This document shows, piece by piece, positions 18,592 to 26,963 of a stretch of 55,572 bases of DNA. The position numbers were made by a program, and so were the translations under genes. Location of the stretch: the NCBI GenBank assembly GCA_964432875.1, contig CAYSPJ010000019.1:1-55572 (forward strand), in the 5' to 3' direction. The notes below the pieces were generated by a model. It saw nothing but the letters and a program-made list of their open reading frames with translations, did not search any database and was not told the DNA's origin. Position 1 is the first letter of the stretch. Every line of letters starts with the position of its first letter. This DNA is from JACJYE01 sp964432875 (GTDB lineage: Bacteria; Bacteroidota; Bacteroidia; Chitinophagales; Saprospiraceae).

Positions 18592-19053
18592 CTACTTTTC
18601 AACGGCCTCATCCTCCAGCATTTCTTCCAGCAGGCTATCGGGGATGTTGTCGATGAAATCGTGTTCGATGAAAGCATCTTCCTGCGGAGCATCTACCAGC
18701 CACTGGCCTTTGATGCGTACGAGGCGGTAGGCCGCCGAATAGACCTCAAACTGGTCTTGCAGCATGCAGTTAAATTGCAAGGTATCACCGCTGCCCTCGG
18801 AGTTGATATTGAGGAATTTAGTATTGAGCACCGAATCCTCTTCCTTTTCACCGGCGATGATTTTCGCCAGTTCGTCTAGCCACAACTGGTTGGCGGGAGT
18901 AGAAAGTTTAGCGGCGGCTTCAAACTCATTCTTGTCGATATGGGCCTGGTATTGGCGGAGCACCTCCTCTGGCGATGCTGTTTCCTGCTTGCAGCCCATC
19001 CATGCCAAGGCCAGCAGCAGAGCAGCCGCGCTGTATTTTGCGATTTGCTTCAT
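18592..19053 (-). CDS. Small DUF4878-like lipoprotein
   Basis: About 153 residues from the ATG at 19053. An in-frame ATG at 19095 would put 14 charged residues before the signal peptide, so the inner start is preferred. MKQIAKYSAAALLLALAWMGCKQ is a lipoprotein signal with lipobox WMGC. The mature part opens with SPEEVLRQYQAHIDKNEFEAAAKLSTPANQLWLDELAKII, matching the NTF2-like DUF4878 type of stress- or envelope-linked lipoproteins. Ligand and role are unknown. It sits between dnaN and nadD on the same strand, 12 bp before nadD. Confidence 0.72.
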   Translation of the reverse strand: MKQIAKYSAAALLLALAWMGCKQETASPEEVLRQYQAHIDKNEFEAAAKLSTPANQLWLDELAKIIAGEKEEDSVLNTKFLNINSEGSGDTLQFNCMLQDQFEVYSAAYRLVRIKGQWLVDAPQEDAFIEHDFIDNIPDSLLEEMLEDEAVEK

Positions 19054-19146
19054 TGGTAGTTTTCTTTTGATTTCAAAAAGCTTTGGGTTAATCAAGGCAA
19101 AAACCGGGCAAGCCCATCGCCTTTAATCAGCTGCACCTTACCCGTC

Positions 19147-20262
19147 CTAATTGTTTAGCATAACGGGCATGACGAGCATGAGTATTTCCTCGCCTTCCGT
19201 CTCTTCCATGGGGAGCAGGATACCAGCTCGAGTTGAAGAGGAGAGTTCCATTTTAACTTCTTCAGATTCCAGTACGCCCAGCATTTCGACCAAGAACTTG
19301 GCGTTGAAGCCGATGGTGAGGGGCTCGCCCTCGTACGTACAGGCCAATTGCTCGGTGGCCTCGCTGGAGAAGTCCAAGTCTTGAGCGGAGACCGTGAGGC
19401 TGCCGTCCAAGATGTTTAGCACCACCTGGTTGGTGGTCTTATTGGCATAGATGGCAATGCGCTTAAGGGAGTTTTGGAAATCGGTGCGCGCCATATTCAG
19501 GGTATTGGGGTTGTCTACCGGGATTACCGCGTTGTAGTCCGGGTAGCGGGCATCGATGAGGCGGCAAACCAGATTGACGTTGCCAAAGGTGAAGAAGGCG
19601 TTGTTTTGGTCGAAAGACAAGCTGACCTCCCCAACGGATGGCAGGGCGTTTTTGAGCAGGTTGAGGGCCTTTTTAGGCACGATGAAAGAAGTGGACACCT
19701 CGCTGCCGACCTTGTGAAAAGTATATTTGACCAGCTTGTGGGCATCCGTAGCCACCAGGATGAGTTTATTGAAATCAACCTGGAAGTAAACGCCAGTCAT
19801 GGCTGGGCGCAGTTCGTCATTGCTGGCGGCGAAGATGGTCTTACTGATGCCGTGCGCCAGAGCCTGGGCTGGCATGGTGAGCGTATCGACGGCATCTTGC
19901 TCGGGGATGCGGGGGAAATCCTCGGGATTGTCGCCGGACAGCTTGTACTTTCCGTAGGCCGAAGTGATTTCTATGGCAAAGGTCTTCTCATCTACGGTGA
20001 AGGTGATGGGTTGTTGCGGCAGGGCCTTGAGGGTATCCTGGAGTATCTTGGCAGGCACGGCTACTGCGCCATCCGTGTCGGCCATCACTTCGGTCTCCGA
20101 CACAATGGTCGTTTCCAGGTCGGTAGCAGTAACCTGAAGTTTGTTGTTAGAGATGGAGAAGAGGAAGTCTTCCATGATCGGCAGTACCGTATTGGGGCTG
20201 ATGACGCCGCCCACAATCTGCAACTGCTTTAAGAGTTCGGATGAAGAAACGCTGAATTTCAT
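19147..20262 (-). CDS. dnaN: DNA polymerase III beta subunit (sliding clamp)
   Basis: The ring-shaped processivity clamp of the replicative polymerase. 371 residues, three tandem clamp domains. MKFSVSSSELLKQLQIVGGVISPNTVLPIMEDFLF opens domain 1. VYFQVDFNKLILVATDAHKLVKY in domain 2 and IGFNAKFLVEMLGVLESEEV in domain 3 are classic, and the C-terminal LVMPVMLN forms the partner-binding pocket edge. A well-matched Bacteroidota promoter lies 39-72 bp upstream. dnaA is not in the window, so this is not the usual dnaA-dnaN origin arrangement. Confidence 0.95.
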   Translation of the reverse strand: MKFSVSSSELLKQLQIVGGVISPNTVLPIMEDFLFSISNNKLQVTATDLETTIVSETEVMADTDGAVAVPAKILQDTLKALPQQPITFTVDEKTFAIEITSAYGKYKLSGDNPEDFPRIPEQDAVDTLTMPAQALAHGISKTIFAASNDELRPAMTGVYFQVDFNKLILVATDAHKLVKYTFHKVGSEVSTSFIVPKKALNLLKNALPSVGEVSLSFDQNNAFFTFGNVNLVCRLIDARYPDYNAVIPVDNPNTLNMARTDFQNSLKRIAIYANKTTNQVVLNILDGSLTVSAQDLDFSSEATEQLACTYEGEPLTIGFNAKFLVEMLGVLESEEVKMELSSSTRAGILLPMEETEGEEILMLVMPVMLNN

Positions 20263-20300
20263 AATGTATCCGGATAGGGTTGAGCAATTTTATTAATCTG

Positions 20301-20334
20301 CAAAAGTAAGCTTTCTCCTTGACTTTTTCACAAA
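20301..20334 (-). promoter_or_regulatory. dnaN: Bacteroidota-type promoter of dnaN
   Basis: Read on the minus strand: TTTG at 20334-20331, a 22-nt spacer, then TACTTTTG at 20308-20301 (TAnnTTTG consensus). Predicted transcription start is about 30 nt before the dnaN ATG. Confidence 0.55.
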
Positions 20335-20402
20335 GAATATCAACAGGCTGTTGAAAACTGCATCTGGCTCATGCAGAGCTTGTTTAGGTTTTATGTTTCG
20401 CG

Positions 20403-20528
20403 CCGAAATGTCTGCTTTTTCCGCTTATGCTTCTTGTGCAAGTGGGCTTCGTAGCGCTGCTGCGTTCTTTTTTAGGCTTTGCCCCCTCCCAGCAAGGCCC
20501 TTCCTCAGCAAAAATCGGCTCATTTCGG
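20403..20528. repeat. Short inverted-repeat element between dnaN and the M16 gene
   Basis: CCGAAATG (20403-20410) is perfectly inverted at 20521-20528, with a TTTTT/AAAAA block inside each end. It fills most of the 400-bp gap 20263-20661, where no gene is convincing. Confidence 0.4.
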
Positions 20529-20573
20529 TACCAGGAAGCAATCTGGAACAAGCTCAAAGCGCTGGAGAAAATA

Positions 20574-20607
20574 TTTACCAATAAATGGTGTAAAATGACT
20601 ATTTTTG
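20574..20607 (+). promoter_or_regulatory. Putative promoter of the M16-like gene
   Basis: TATTTTTG (20600-20607) fits TAnnTTTG, with TTTA (one mismatch to TTTG) 22 nt upstream at 20574-20577. It overlaps an upstream in-frame ATG at 20605, which argues that translation starts later, at 20662. Confidence 0.4.
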
Positions 20608-20661
20608 TGGCCCGATCCGGCTCGGCGAATGCTGAAGCCGCCAAACAAGAAACCAAGGACT

Positions 20662-21933
20662 ATGCCAAACCGCAAAAGAGCGCCCCGTATAAAAGATATC
20701 GGAAAGCTACGCCTTCCGCCGGTAGGAGTACACCAGCTAGACAACGGCATACCCTTATATGAAATCAATATGGGCACGCAAGAGGTGCTCAAGCTGGAGA
20801 TCGCCTTCCTGGCTGGACGGCCTTATGAACACAAGCGCTTGGCCGGGCGGGCCACTGCCAGCCAACTTAAAGAAGGCACCCGGCAGTTCACTTCTAGCCA
20901 GATTGCTGAGCAGATTGATTTTTTCGGCTCTACCCTGAGCTTCCCTTTCCATCTGGATACCTCCAACCTGATTTATTATAGCTTGTCAAAGCACTTTGGC
21001 AAAGCCATGCCGATTATCGAAGACGTCCTGGCTGCACCGAGCTTTCCAGAAAAGGAGCTGCAGCTTTTCATCCAGCGCAATCAGCGGGAGCTGGAGGTTG
21101 AACTGACCAAAAACGACGTGGTGGCTTACCGGCAGGTTACGGAATCGTTTTTTGGCGCCCAGCATCCCTACGGATACAATAGCATGCCGGAAACTTATGC
21201 TGATTTGCGGCGTGACGACCTGCAAGCCCACTTTGAGCGGCTCTACAACAGCAGCAATTGCGCTGTATTCATCAGTGGGAAGACTACCCCCGATGTGCTG
21301 GCTATGCTCAATGAAAGCCTTTGCCGTGCCATCCGCCCTGGCCAGGCACCCCAACCGGTATTCCCCCCTACCCCCGAACAGGCTGGGCACCTGAAAATCC
21401 CCTTGCCCAATACGGTGCAGACGGCTATCCGCATCGGGCGGCGGCTCTTCAGCCGGCATCACCCCGACTACTACGGCATGTATGTGCTCAATACCATCCT
21501 GGGCGGCTATTTCAGCTCCCGATTGATGGCTAATATCCGGGAAGAGAAAGGATACACCTATAATATATACTCCATGCTGGATGCCATGCACCACGATGGC
21601 TGTTTTTATATCGGTACGGAAGTAGGCAATGAATTTGTAGAAGACACCCTAAAACAAATTTACCTGGAGATACATAAATTGCAGGAAGAACTCGTTGAGG
21701 AAGAGGAGCTTTCCATGGTGCGCAATTATCTGATGGGCAACTTCCTGACGATGCTGGATGGCCCTTTCAGCGTCTCTGAGGTAGTGCGCACCCAAGTTGT
21801 AGAGGGCTTGCCCCTGGATTATTATGAGGGCTTGGTGGACAAGGTGCGCGCTATCACCGCCGAAGAAATCCAGCACTTGGCCCAGAAATATCTTCGCCAG
21901 GAAGACTTATGGGAGGTCATTGTAGGGGTATAA
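20662..21933 (+). CDS. M16 peptidase homologue lacking the zinc motif
   Basis: About 423 residues with the M16 (insulinase/processing peptidase) fold: LDNGIPLYEINMGTQEVLKLEIAFLAG at the start, then VELTKNDVVAYRQVTESFFGAQHPYGY, and a second half with TVQTAIRIGRRLFSRHHPDYYGMYVLNTILGGYFSSRLMANIREEKGYTYNI. The inverting HxxEH motif expected after the first strand is replaced by a segment reading AGRATASQLKEGT, so no catalytic zinc site is visible. Bacteroidota often encode a catalytic and a non-catalytic M16 half that pair. This would be the non-catalytic partner, but the other half is not adjacent. The later R/Y pair (RLMANIREEKGYTY) is kept. Confidence 0.85.
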   Translation: MPNRKRAPRIKDIGKLRLPPVGVHQLDNGIPLYEINMGTQEVLKLEIAFLAGRPYEHKRLAGRATASQLKEGTRQFTSSQIAEQIDFFGSTLSFPFHLDTSNLIYYSLSKHFGKAMPIIEDVLAAPSFPEKELQLFIQRNQRELEVELTKNDVVAYRQVTESFFGAQHPYGYNSMPETYADLRRDDLQAHFERLYNSSNCAVFISGKTTPDVLAMLNESLCRAIRPGQAPQPVFPPTPEQAGHLKIPLPNTVQTAIRIGRRLFSRHHPDYYGMYVLNTILGGYFSSRLMANIREEKGYTYNIYSMLDAMHHDGCFYIGTEVGNEFVEDTLKQIYLEIHKLQEELVEEEELSMVRNYLMGNFLTMLDGPFSVSEVVRTQVVEGLPLDYYEGLVDKVRAITAEEIQHLAQKYLRQEDLWEVIVGV

Positions 21934-21983
21934 GGCCCAAGTTATTGAAAAAGTGGCCCTTCGATATAGATTAATCGCCTGGC

Positions 21984-22018
21984 TTTGTTTCTTTTTCCAT
22001 AAAAAATGTGTTCTTTTG
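21984..22018 (+). promoter_or_regulatory. mreB: Weak promoter candidate for mreB operon
   Basis: TTTG at 21984-21987, then a 23-nt spacer and TTCTTTTG at 22011-22018 (one mismatch to TAnnTTTG). This would place the start of transcription shortly before the mreB ATG at 22043. Confidence 0.25.
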
Positions 22019-22042
22019 CGCCATATATGAAAACGATAATTA

Positions 22043-23074
22043 ATGAAGCTTTTTAGTTTTTTCACCCAAGAACTTGCCATTGACCTCGGCACTGCCAATA
22101 CCTTGATCATCCAGGATGGGCAGATCGTCGTTGATGAACCTTCCATCGTAGCTATTGACCGCCGCACCGGAGAGACCATTGCGGTGGGCCTAAAGGCTAT
22201 GCAGATGCACGAAAAGACGCACGAAAACATCAAAACCGTGCGCCCCCTGAAGGATGGCGTAATCGCTGACTTCCAAGCGGCAGAAAGCATGATTGAAGGC
22301 ATGATCAATATGATCGGCAGGCGCCGCCGTTTCCTGTCTCACATGAAAATGGTCATCTGTATCCCTTCCGGGATAACCGAAGTCGAAAAACGCGCCGTCT
22401 TTGATTCTGCTGACCACGTCAACTCCAAAGAAACCTACCTTATCCACGAACCTATGGCAGCAGCCCTGGGTATCGGGCTGGATGTAGAAGAGCCCGTGGG
22501 CAACATGGTCATTGATATTGGTGGAGGCACTACGGAAATCGCCGTCATCGCCCTTTCCGGCATCGTCTGCGATCAATCTATCCGCATCGCGGGCGATGAA
22601 TTTACCAATGACATCGTCAGTTACATGAAGCGGCAGCACAACATCCTGATTGGCGAGCGCACTGCCGAGCAGATAAAAATCAATGTGGGCTCGGCCCTGC
22701 ATGAGCTGGATACGCCGCCGGAAGATTATGCCGTCAATGGGCGCGACCTCATGACGGGCATCCCCAAGCAAATTAAGATTTCCTATAGCGAAATCGCGCA
22801 TTGCCTGGACAAGTCCGTCTCCAAGATTGAAGATGCCATCCTAAAAGCCCTGGAGACGACGCCCCCCGAGCTGGCTTCGGATATCTATCGCACCGGGATT
22901 TACCTCACTGGTGGCGGTGCGCTACTGCGGGGTTTAGACAAGCGCATTGCGGCAAAGACCAAACTCAAAGTACATGTGGCGGAAGACCCGCTGCGCGCAG
23001 TCGTGCGCGGCACGGGCATCGCTCTGAAAAATACGGGGCGCTTTTCCTTCCTGATCGACCGGAAGAGCGTTTAG
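22043..23074 (+). CDS. mreB: Rod shape-determining protein MreB
   Basis: An actin-like ATPase that positions cell-wall elongation under the inner membrane. 343 residues. Phosphate-1 motif IDLGTANTLI (14-23), phosphate-2 IDIGGGTTEIAVI, adenosine motif LTGGGALLRGLDKR. The N-terminal MKLFSFFTQEL is an amphipathic membrane anchor of the usual kind. First gene of mreB-mreC-mreD-mrdA, and mreC starts 36 bp later. The window separates this cluster from rodA by about 9 kb. Confidence 0.96.
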   Translation: MKLFSFFTQELAIDLGTANTLIIQDGQIVVDEPSIVAIDRRTGETIAVGLKAMQMHEKTHENIKTVRPLKDGVIADFQAAESMIEGMINMIGRRRRFLSHMKMVICIPSGITEVEKRAVFDSADHVNSKETYLIHEPMAAALGIGLDVEEPVGNMVIDIGGGTTEIAVIALSGIVCDQSIRIAGDEFTNDIVSYMKRQHNILIGERTAEQIKINVGSALHELDTPPEDYAVNGRDLMTGIPKQIKISYSEIAHCLDKSVSKIEDAILKALETTPPELASDIYRTGIYLTGGGALLRGLDKRIAAKTKLKVHVAEDPLRAVVRGTGIALKNTGRFSFLIDRKSV

Positions 23075-23110
23075 CGTTTTTTTGTCAAAAAGATAAATAA
23101 AATCAAGCCC

Positions 23111-23947
23111 ATGCGGGGCCTGTTACAATTGTTTGCGGTTTACGGTGGTTTTCTTGCTTTCATGTTATTAGAGACCATATCGCTAGTGCTCATTGTGCAG
23201 TACAACCACCGGCAGAAGGAGATAGCCATCAACTCCTGGGGGCTCCTTATTGCCTCGACCGAGCAACGTATCAGCAACCTGACCCAGTATATCGGGCTCA
23301 AAGAAGAGGTAGACAAGCTGCGGCAACAGAATATCGAACTGATGCAGCAACTCGACAACGCCCGCTATGCCAAAATTATCGCTGGCGATTCGCTGGTCAT
23401 CGACTCCTCTGAGCAGGTCTTCACCTATATTGCGGCTGATGTTATCAGCAATGCTGCTGCCAGGGAGAGCAACAACTCGCTAAGGCTCAACCGGGGGGAG
23501 AAACACGGCGTGCGCCCCAATATGGGCGTGATTGCTTCTGATGGCAATGGCCTGGTGGGGATTGTCCGGGAAGTTACCCCTCGCTATTGCCGGGTCATGT
23601 CCTTGTTGCACCGCCAAACGCGGATTAAAGCGGCAATTCGGGGCAAAAACTATTTTGGCACGCTGACCTGGCCAGGGAAGGACCCTCGGATGATGCAATT
23701 GGAGGCCGTGCCGCGGCATGCCGAAATCTCCGTTGGCGATATCGTTCAAACCAGTGGCTATTCTCAAATATTCCCTCATGGGATCCCCATCGGCAAGGTC
23801 ATTCAAGCTAATCGAGAAAGCGGTGATTACTTCTACGACATCACGGTTGAGCTCTACAACGACTTGAGCAACGTGCAATATGTTTATGTTGTGAAAAATG
23901 AAATGAGGGAAGAGCACCAAACCTTAGACCAGGCAACGAATGAGTAA
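23111..23947 (+). CDS. mreC: Rod shape-determining protein MreC
   Basis: A bitopic elongasome scaffold that activates PBP2. 278 residues. N-terminal membrane helix (about 10-30, GGFLAFMLLETISLVLIV), a coiled-coil with LKEEVDKLRQQNIELMQQLDN, then the beta-sandwich domain with NRGEKHGVRPNMGVIASDGNGLVGIVREVTPRYCRVMSLLH and VQTSGYSQIFPHGIPIGKV. Its last 8 bp overlap mreD, indicating coupled translation. Confidence 0.93.
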   Translation: MRGLLQLFAVYGGFLAFMLLETISLVLIVQYNHRQKEIAINSWGLLIASTEQRISNLTQYIGLKEEVDKLRQQNIELMQQLDNARYAKIIAGDSLVIDSSEQVFTYIAADVISNAAARESNNSLRLNRGEKHGVRPNMGVIASDGNGLVGIVREVTPRYCRVMSLLHRQTRIKAAIRGKNYFGTLTWPGKDPRMMQLEAVPRHAEISVGDIVQTSGYSQIFPHGIPIGKVIQANRESGDYFYDITVELYNDLSNVQYVYVVKNEMREEHQTLDQATNE

Positions 23948-24461
23948 TGCGGTATTAATCAACATCTTTCGCTTTTTAGGGTTTCTGATTTTTCAGGTGC
24001 TCATCTTGAAGCGCCTGTCTATAGGCTGGGAGGGTGCCATCTATATCAATTTCATCCTGTATCCGCTGTTTATCATGCTTTTGCCGCTGCGCACTCCACA
24101 GGTCGTCCTGCTGTTTTCCGCGTTTGCATTAGGGCTGATGGTAGATATGGGCTATGACTCTCTAGGCGTCCATGCTGGCGCCAGCGTGCTGACCGCTTAT
24201 TCGCGCTCGCGTATACTAGCCTGGCTGGCACCCCGGGATGGCTACAACGTCAACTATAGCCCCGTAAAAGCTCGCCTTGGCGTAAGCTGGTTTTTGCGCT
24301 ACTCGAGTATCATGATGCTGCTGCATTTGTTGTTTTATTATAGCCTCGATGCTTTTTCCCCGGTATTTTTCTTCGACATTATGTTAAAAACGCTCTATAG
24401 CTTTCCCTTTTCAATGATTTTCGTTATCATAGTGGTTTATATTTTTGATCCAAAAGAATAA
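23940..24461 (+). CDS. mreD: Rod shape-determining protein MreD
   Basis: A polytopic membrane partner of MreC. 173 residues with five or six hydrophobic helices (for example INIFRFLGFLIFQVLIL, INFILYPLFIMLLPL, VVLLFSAFALGLMVDMGYDSLGVHAGA). LGLMVDMGYDSLGVHA is the typical MreD core. Sequence conservation in this family is low, and the call rests on position between mreC and mrdA as much as on motifs. Confidence 0.88.
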   Translation: MSNAVLINIFRFLGFLIFQVLILKRLSIGWEGAIYINFILYPLFIMLLPLRTPQVVLLFSAFALGLMVDMGYDSLGVHAGASVLTAYSRSRILAWLAPRDGYNVNYSPVKARLGVSWFLRYSSIMMLLHLLFYYSLDAFSPVFFFDIMLKTLYSFPFSMIFVIIVVYIFDPKE

Positions 24462-24472
24462 CCGCATCAACA

Positions 24473-26341
24473 GTGCTAGAGAATAACAGCCAAAGACAGC
24501 ATATCATCAGGTTAGTATTTGTCGCCGTGGCAGGTATCCTCATCTTCCGCGCCATGCAGATCCAATTGTTGGACCCGAGCTATCAGTCCAAAGCTCAGGC
24601 TACGTCTATCGACCGTCAGGTCGTTTATCCTCCGCGTGGTACGGTTTATGACCGCAACGGGGAGCTCCTGGTGTACAACAACCCCACTTATGACCTGATG
24701 GCTACCTACAGCCAGATCAACTTTACAACTTTAGATACGCAAGCTTTTTGCCGCCTGCTGGACATCAGCGTAGAATACTTTGAGGAAGCCATGAATAAAG
24801 ATTGGCGCGACCCGCGCTTTTCCAAATCGGTGCCCTTTCCATTTCTGACCAAGTTGTCGGCTGAAAAATTTGCCGCTTTCGAAGAACAGCTCTATCAATT
24901 CCCTGGTTTCCAGCCCATTCTGCGCCATGCTCGCGGCTATCCGCATGCAAATGCCGCCCACCTGCTGGGGTATATCCGCGAGGTAAACCGCAGCGAGATA
25001 GAGCGTTCAGAGGGGGAATATTTAATCGGCGACTACATCGGTGCCGGTGGGCTGGAATTGTCTTACGAAAAAGAGCTCAAAGGCATCAAGGGCGAAAGGT
25101 TGGTGCTCAAGGACAACCTCGGCAGAGAACTGGGCTCTTATCAGTCGGGAGTGCTAGATCAAGTGCCAGTTTCCGGAATGGACTTGAGGTCCACCATCGA
25201 TCTGGCCTTACAGGCTTATGGCGAAGAATTGATGCAGAACAAGATTGGCAGCATCATCGCTATCGAGCCAAAAACGGGCGAAGTGCTGGCCATGGTCAGC
25301 ACGCCTACCTACAACCCCAACCTGCTGGTAATCGACCGCGACCGCGGTAAAGCTTACAGCGGCCTGGTTCAAGACCCCAACAACCCGTTGTTTGACCGCT
25401 CTATCATGGCGCAGTACCCGCCGGGTTCGCTATTCAAGCCAATTGTCGCGCTTATCGGGATGCAAACCGGTGCCCTCAGCCCCGACCGGGGCGTGGCCTG
25501 TTCTGGGGCATATTATTTAAATGGCATGCGCCTGACGGGTTGCCACGGCCACCCCCATTGCAGTAATGTGGAAAGCGCGATCCAGTATTCCTGTAATGCA
25601 TACTTCGTCACTGCCTTCCGGGATATCGTAGATAAAGAAGGCGGTTTTTACAACCCTCAAAAAGGGCTGGATACCTTTGCTCATTACCTCAATCAATTTG
25701 GCTTGGGCCGGGAATTGGGCATCGACCTACCCCGAGAGAAGGGGGGCTTTGTGCCAACTTCAAAATACTACAACGACCGGTTTGAGCGCCAGCAAGCAGG
25801 GCAGAAGTGGAATTCAGTCTGGATCCGCTCCCTGGGTATCGGGCAGGGCGAGCTTTTGCTGACCAACCTGCAAATGGCTAACCTGGCGGCGATCATCGCC
25901 AATCGGGGCTACTACTACACGCCGCACCTGGTAAAAGGGCTCATGGGCGCTGAGCTTAAAATCCCAGAGGCGTTTGCCCAGCGCAATTATGTGGACATTG
26001 AAAAAAAGTACTTCGACCTGGTTGCCAATGGCATGGAGATGGTGGTGTCGGCGGGCACAGCGCGGCTGGCCCAAATCCCCGGGGTAGAGGTATGTGGAAA
26101 AACGGGGACTGCAGAAAACCCGCACGGCAAAGACCACTCGATATTCTTTGCTTTTGCCCCCAAGGACAACCCCCAGATCGCCATCGCCGTATATGTTGAA
26201 AATTCCGGTTTCGGCGGCACTTTTGCTGCCCCCATCGCCAGCCTGATGATCGAGAAGTTCATCCATAAGGAAATCAGCGAAGGCCGGCTATGGTTGGAAC
26301 AGCGGATGAAAGAAACTGACCTGATCAAACCCCAACCATAA
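24473..26341 (+). CDS. mrdA: Penicillin-binding protein 2 (elongasome transpeptidase)
   Basis: A class B PBP cross-linking peptidoglycan during elongation. 622 residues. A single N-terminal membrane helix (about 10-28), a dimerisation/pedestal domain beginning DRQVVYPPRGTVYDRNGELLVYNNPTYDL, and the transpeptidase domain with SxxK in YPPGSLFKP, SxN as SCN and KTG in CGKTGTAENP. The start codon is GTG at 24473, 11 bp after mreD, and no nearby ATG would preserve the membrane helix. rodA, its usual neighbour, is at 35.8 kb. Confidence 0.95.
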   Translation: MLENNSQRQHIIRLVFVAVAGILIFRAMQIQLLDPSYQSKAQATSIDRQVVYPPRGTVYDRNGELLVYNNPTYDLMATYSQINFTTLDTQAFCRLLDISVEYFEEAMNKDWRDPRFSKSVPFPFLTKLSAEKFAAFEEQLYQFPGFQPILRHARGYPHANAAHLLGYIREVNRSEIERSEGEYLIGDYIGAGGLELSYEKELKGIKGERLVLKDNLGRELGSYQSGVLDQVPVSGMDLRSTIDLALQAYGEELMQNKIGSIIAIEPKTGEVLAMVSTPTYNPNLLVIDRDRGKAYSGLVQDPNNPLFDRSIMAQYPPGSLFKPIVALIGMQTGALSPDRGVACSGAYYLNGMRLTGCHGHPHCSNVESAIQYSCNAYFVTAFRDIVDKEGGFYNPQKGLDTFAHYLNQFGLGRELGIDLPREKGGFVPTSKYYNDRFERQQAGQKWNSVWIRSLGIGQGELLLTNLQMANLAAIIANRGYYYTPHLVKGLMGAELKIPEAFAQRNYVDIEKKYFDLVANGMEMVVSAGTARLAQIPGVEVCGKTGTAENPHGKDHSIFFAFAPKDNPQIAIAVYVENSGFGGTFAAPIASLMIEKFIHKEISEGRLWLEQRMKETDLIKPQP

Positions 26342-26360
26342 GAGAAAACCCTTGCTGCTC

Positions 26361-26876
26361 ATGATTGTCTCTGCCATAGCTGCCGCCGATAAAAATTTGG
26401 CCATCGGAAAAGATAACGAGGTACCCTGGCACTTGCCAGATGACCTGAAATACTTTAAGCGCAAGACGCTCAACCACCACATCATCATGGGGCGGAAGAC
26501 CTTCGAATCGATAGGCTTCAAGCCCCTGCCCCGCCGTACCAATATCATCGTCAGCCGCAACCCTTTCTTTGTAGCCAGCAATTGCCTGGTGGCCGGTTCG
26601 GTGGAAGAAGCGCTGGAGATAGCTCGACGCCATGGAGAACAAGAAGCTTTTATCCTTGGTGGCGGCGATATCTATCGCCTTAGCTTGCCCTACCTCGACC
26701 GCATCTACCTTACCGAGATAGATGCCGAAGTGGCTGATGCGGAGGTCTTCTTCCCGCAATTTGATGCCGCAGAATGGCAGCTCGTCTCCAGCGAGCCTCA
26801 TGCTATCGACGACCAGCACGAATTCGCTTTTTCCTTCAATGTGTACGAACGGGTAATAATGGGTAAGACTGAGTAA
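26361..26876 (+). CDS. folA: Dihydrofolate reductase
   Basis: An NADPH-dependent reductase making tetrahydrofolate. About 171 residues. MIVSAIAAADKNLAIGKDNEVPWHLPDDLKYFKRKT contains the substrate loop with the conserved acidic residue in LPDDLKYF. IIMGRKTFESIG and ILGGGDIYRLSLP are the cofactor-binding motifs. ATG 26361 fits the family better than the in-frame TTG at 26352. It follows mrdA by 19 bp, so it may be read from the mre transcript. Confidence 0.94.
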   Translation: MIVSAIAAADKNLAIGKDNEVPWHLPDDLKYFKRKTLNHHIIMGRKTFESIGFKPLPRRTNIIVSRNPFFVASNCLVAGSVEEALEIARRHGEQEAFILGGGDIYRLSLPYLDRIYLTEIDAEVADAEVFFPQFDAAEWQLVSSEPHAIDDQHEFAFSFNVYERVIMGKTE

Positions 26877-26963
26877 CGCCCTTTCCTGCAATGGTTTTTT
26901 GCTGCAAATTTGAATCTTGGATTAGATCGGCCCAATTTTCAAAACCTTCAAACCATTGCCCCG

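Noticed and set aside
19147..20262. Replication origin near dnaN
   Set aside because: No dnaA gene, DnaA-box cluster or AT-rich unwinding region was seen nearby.
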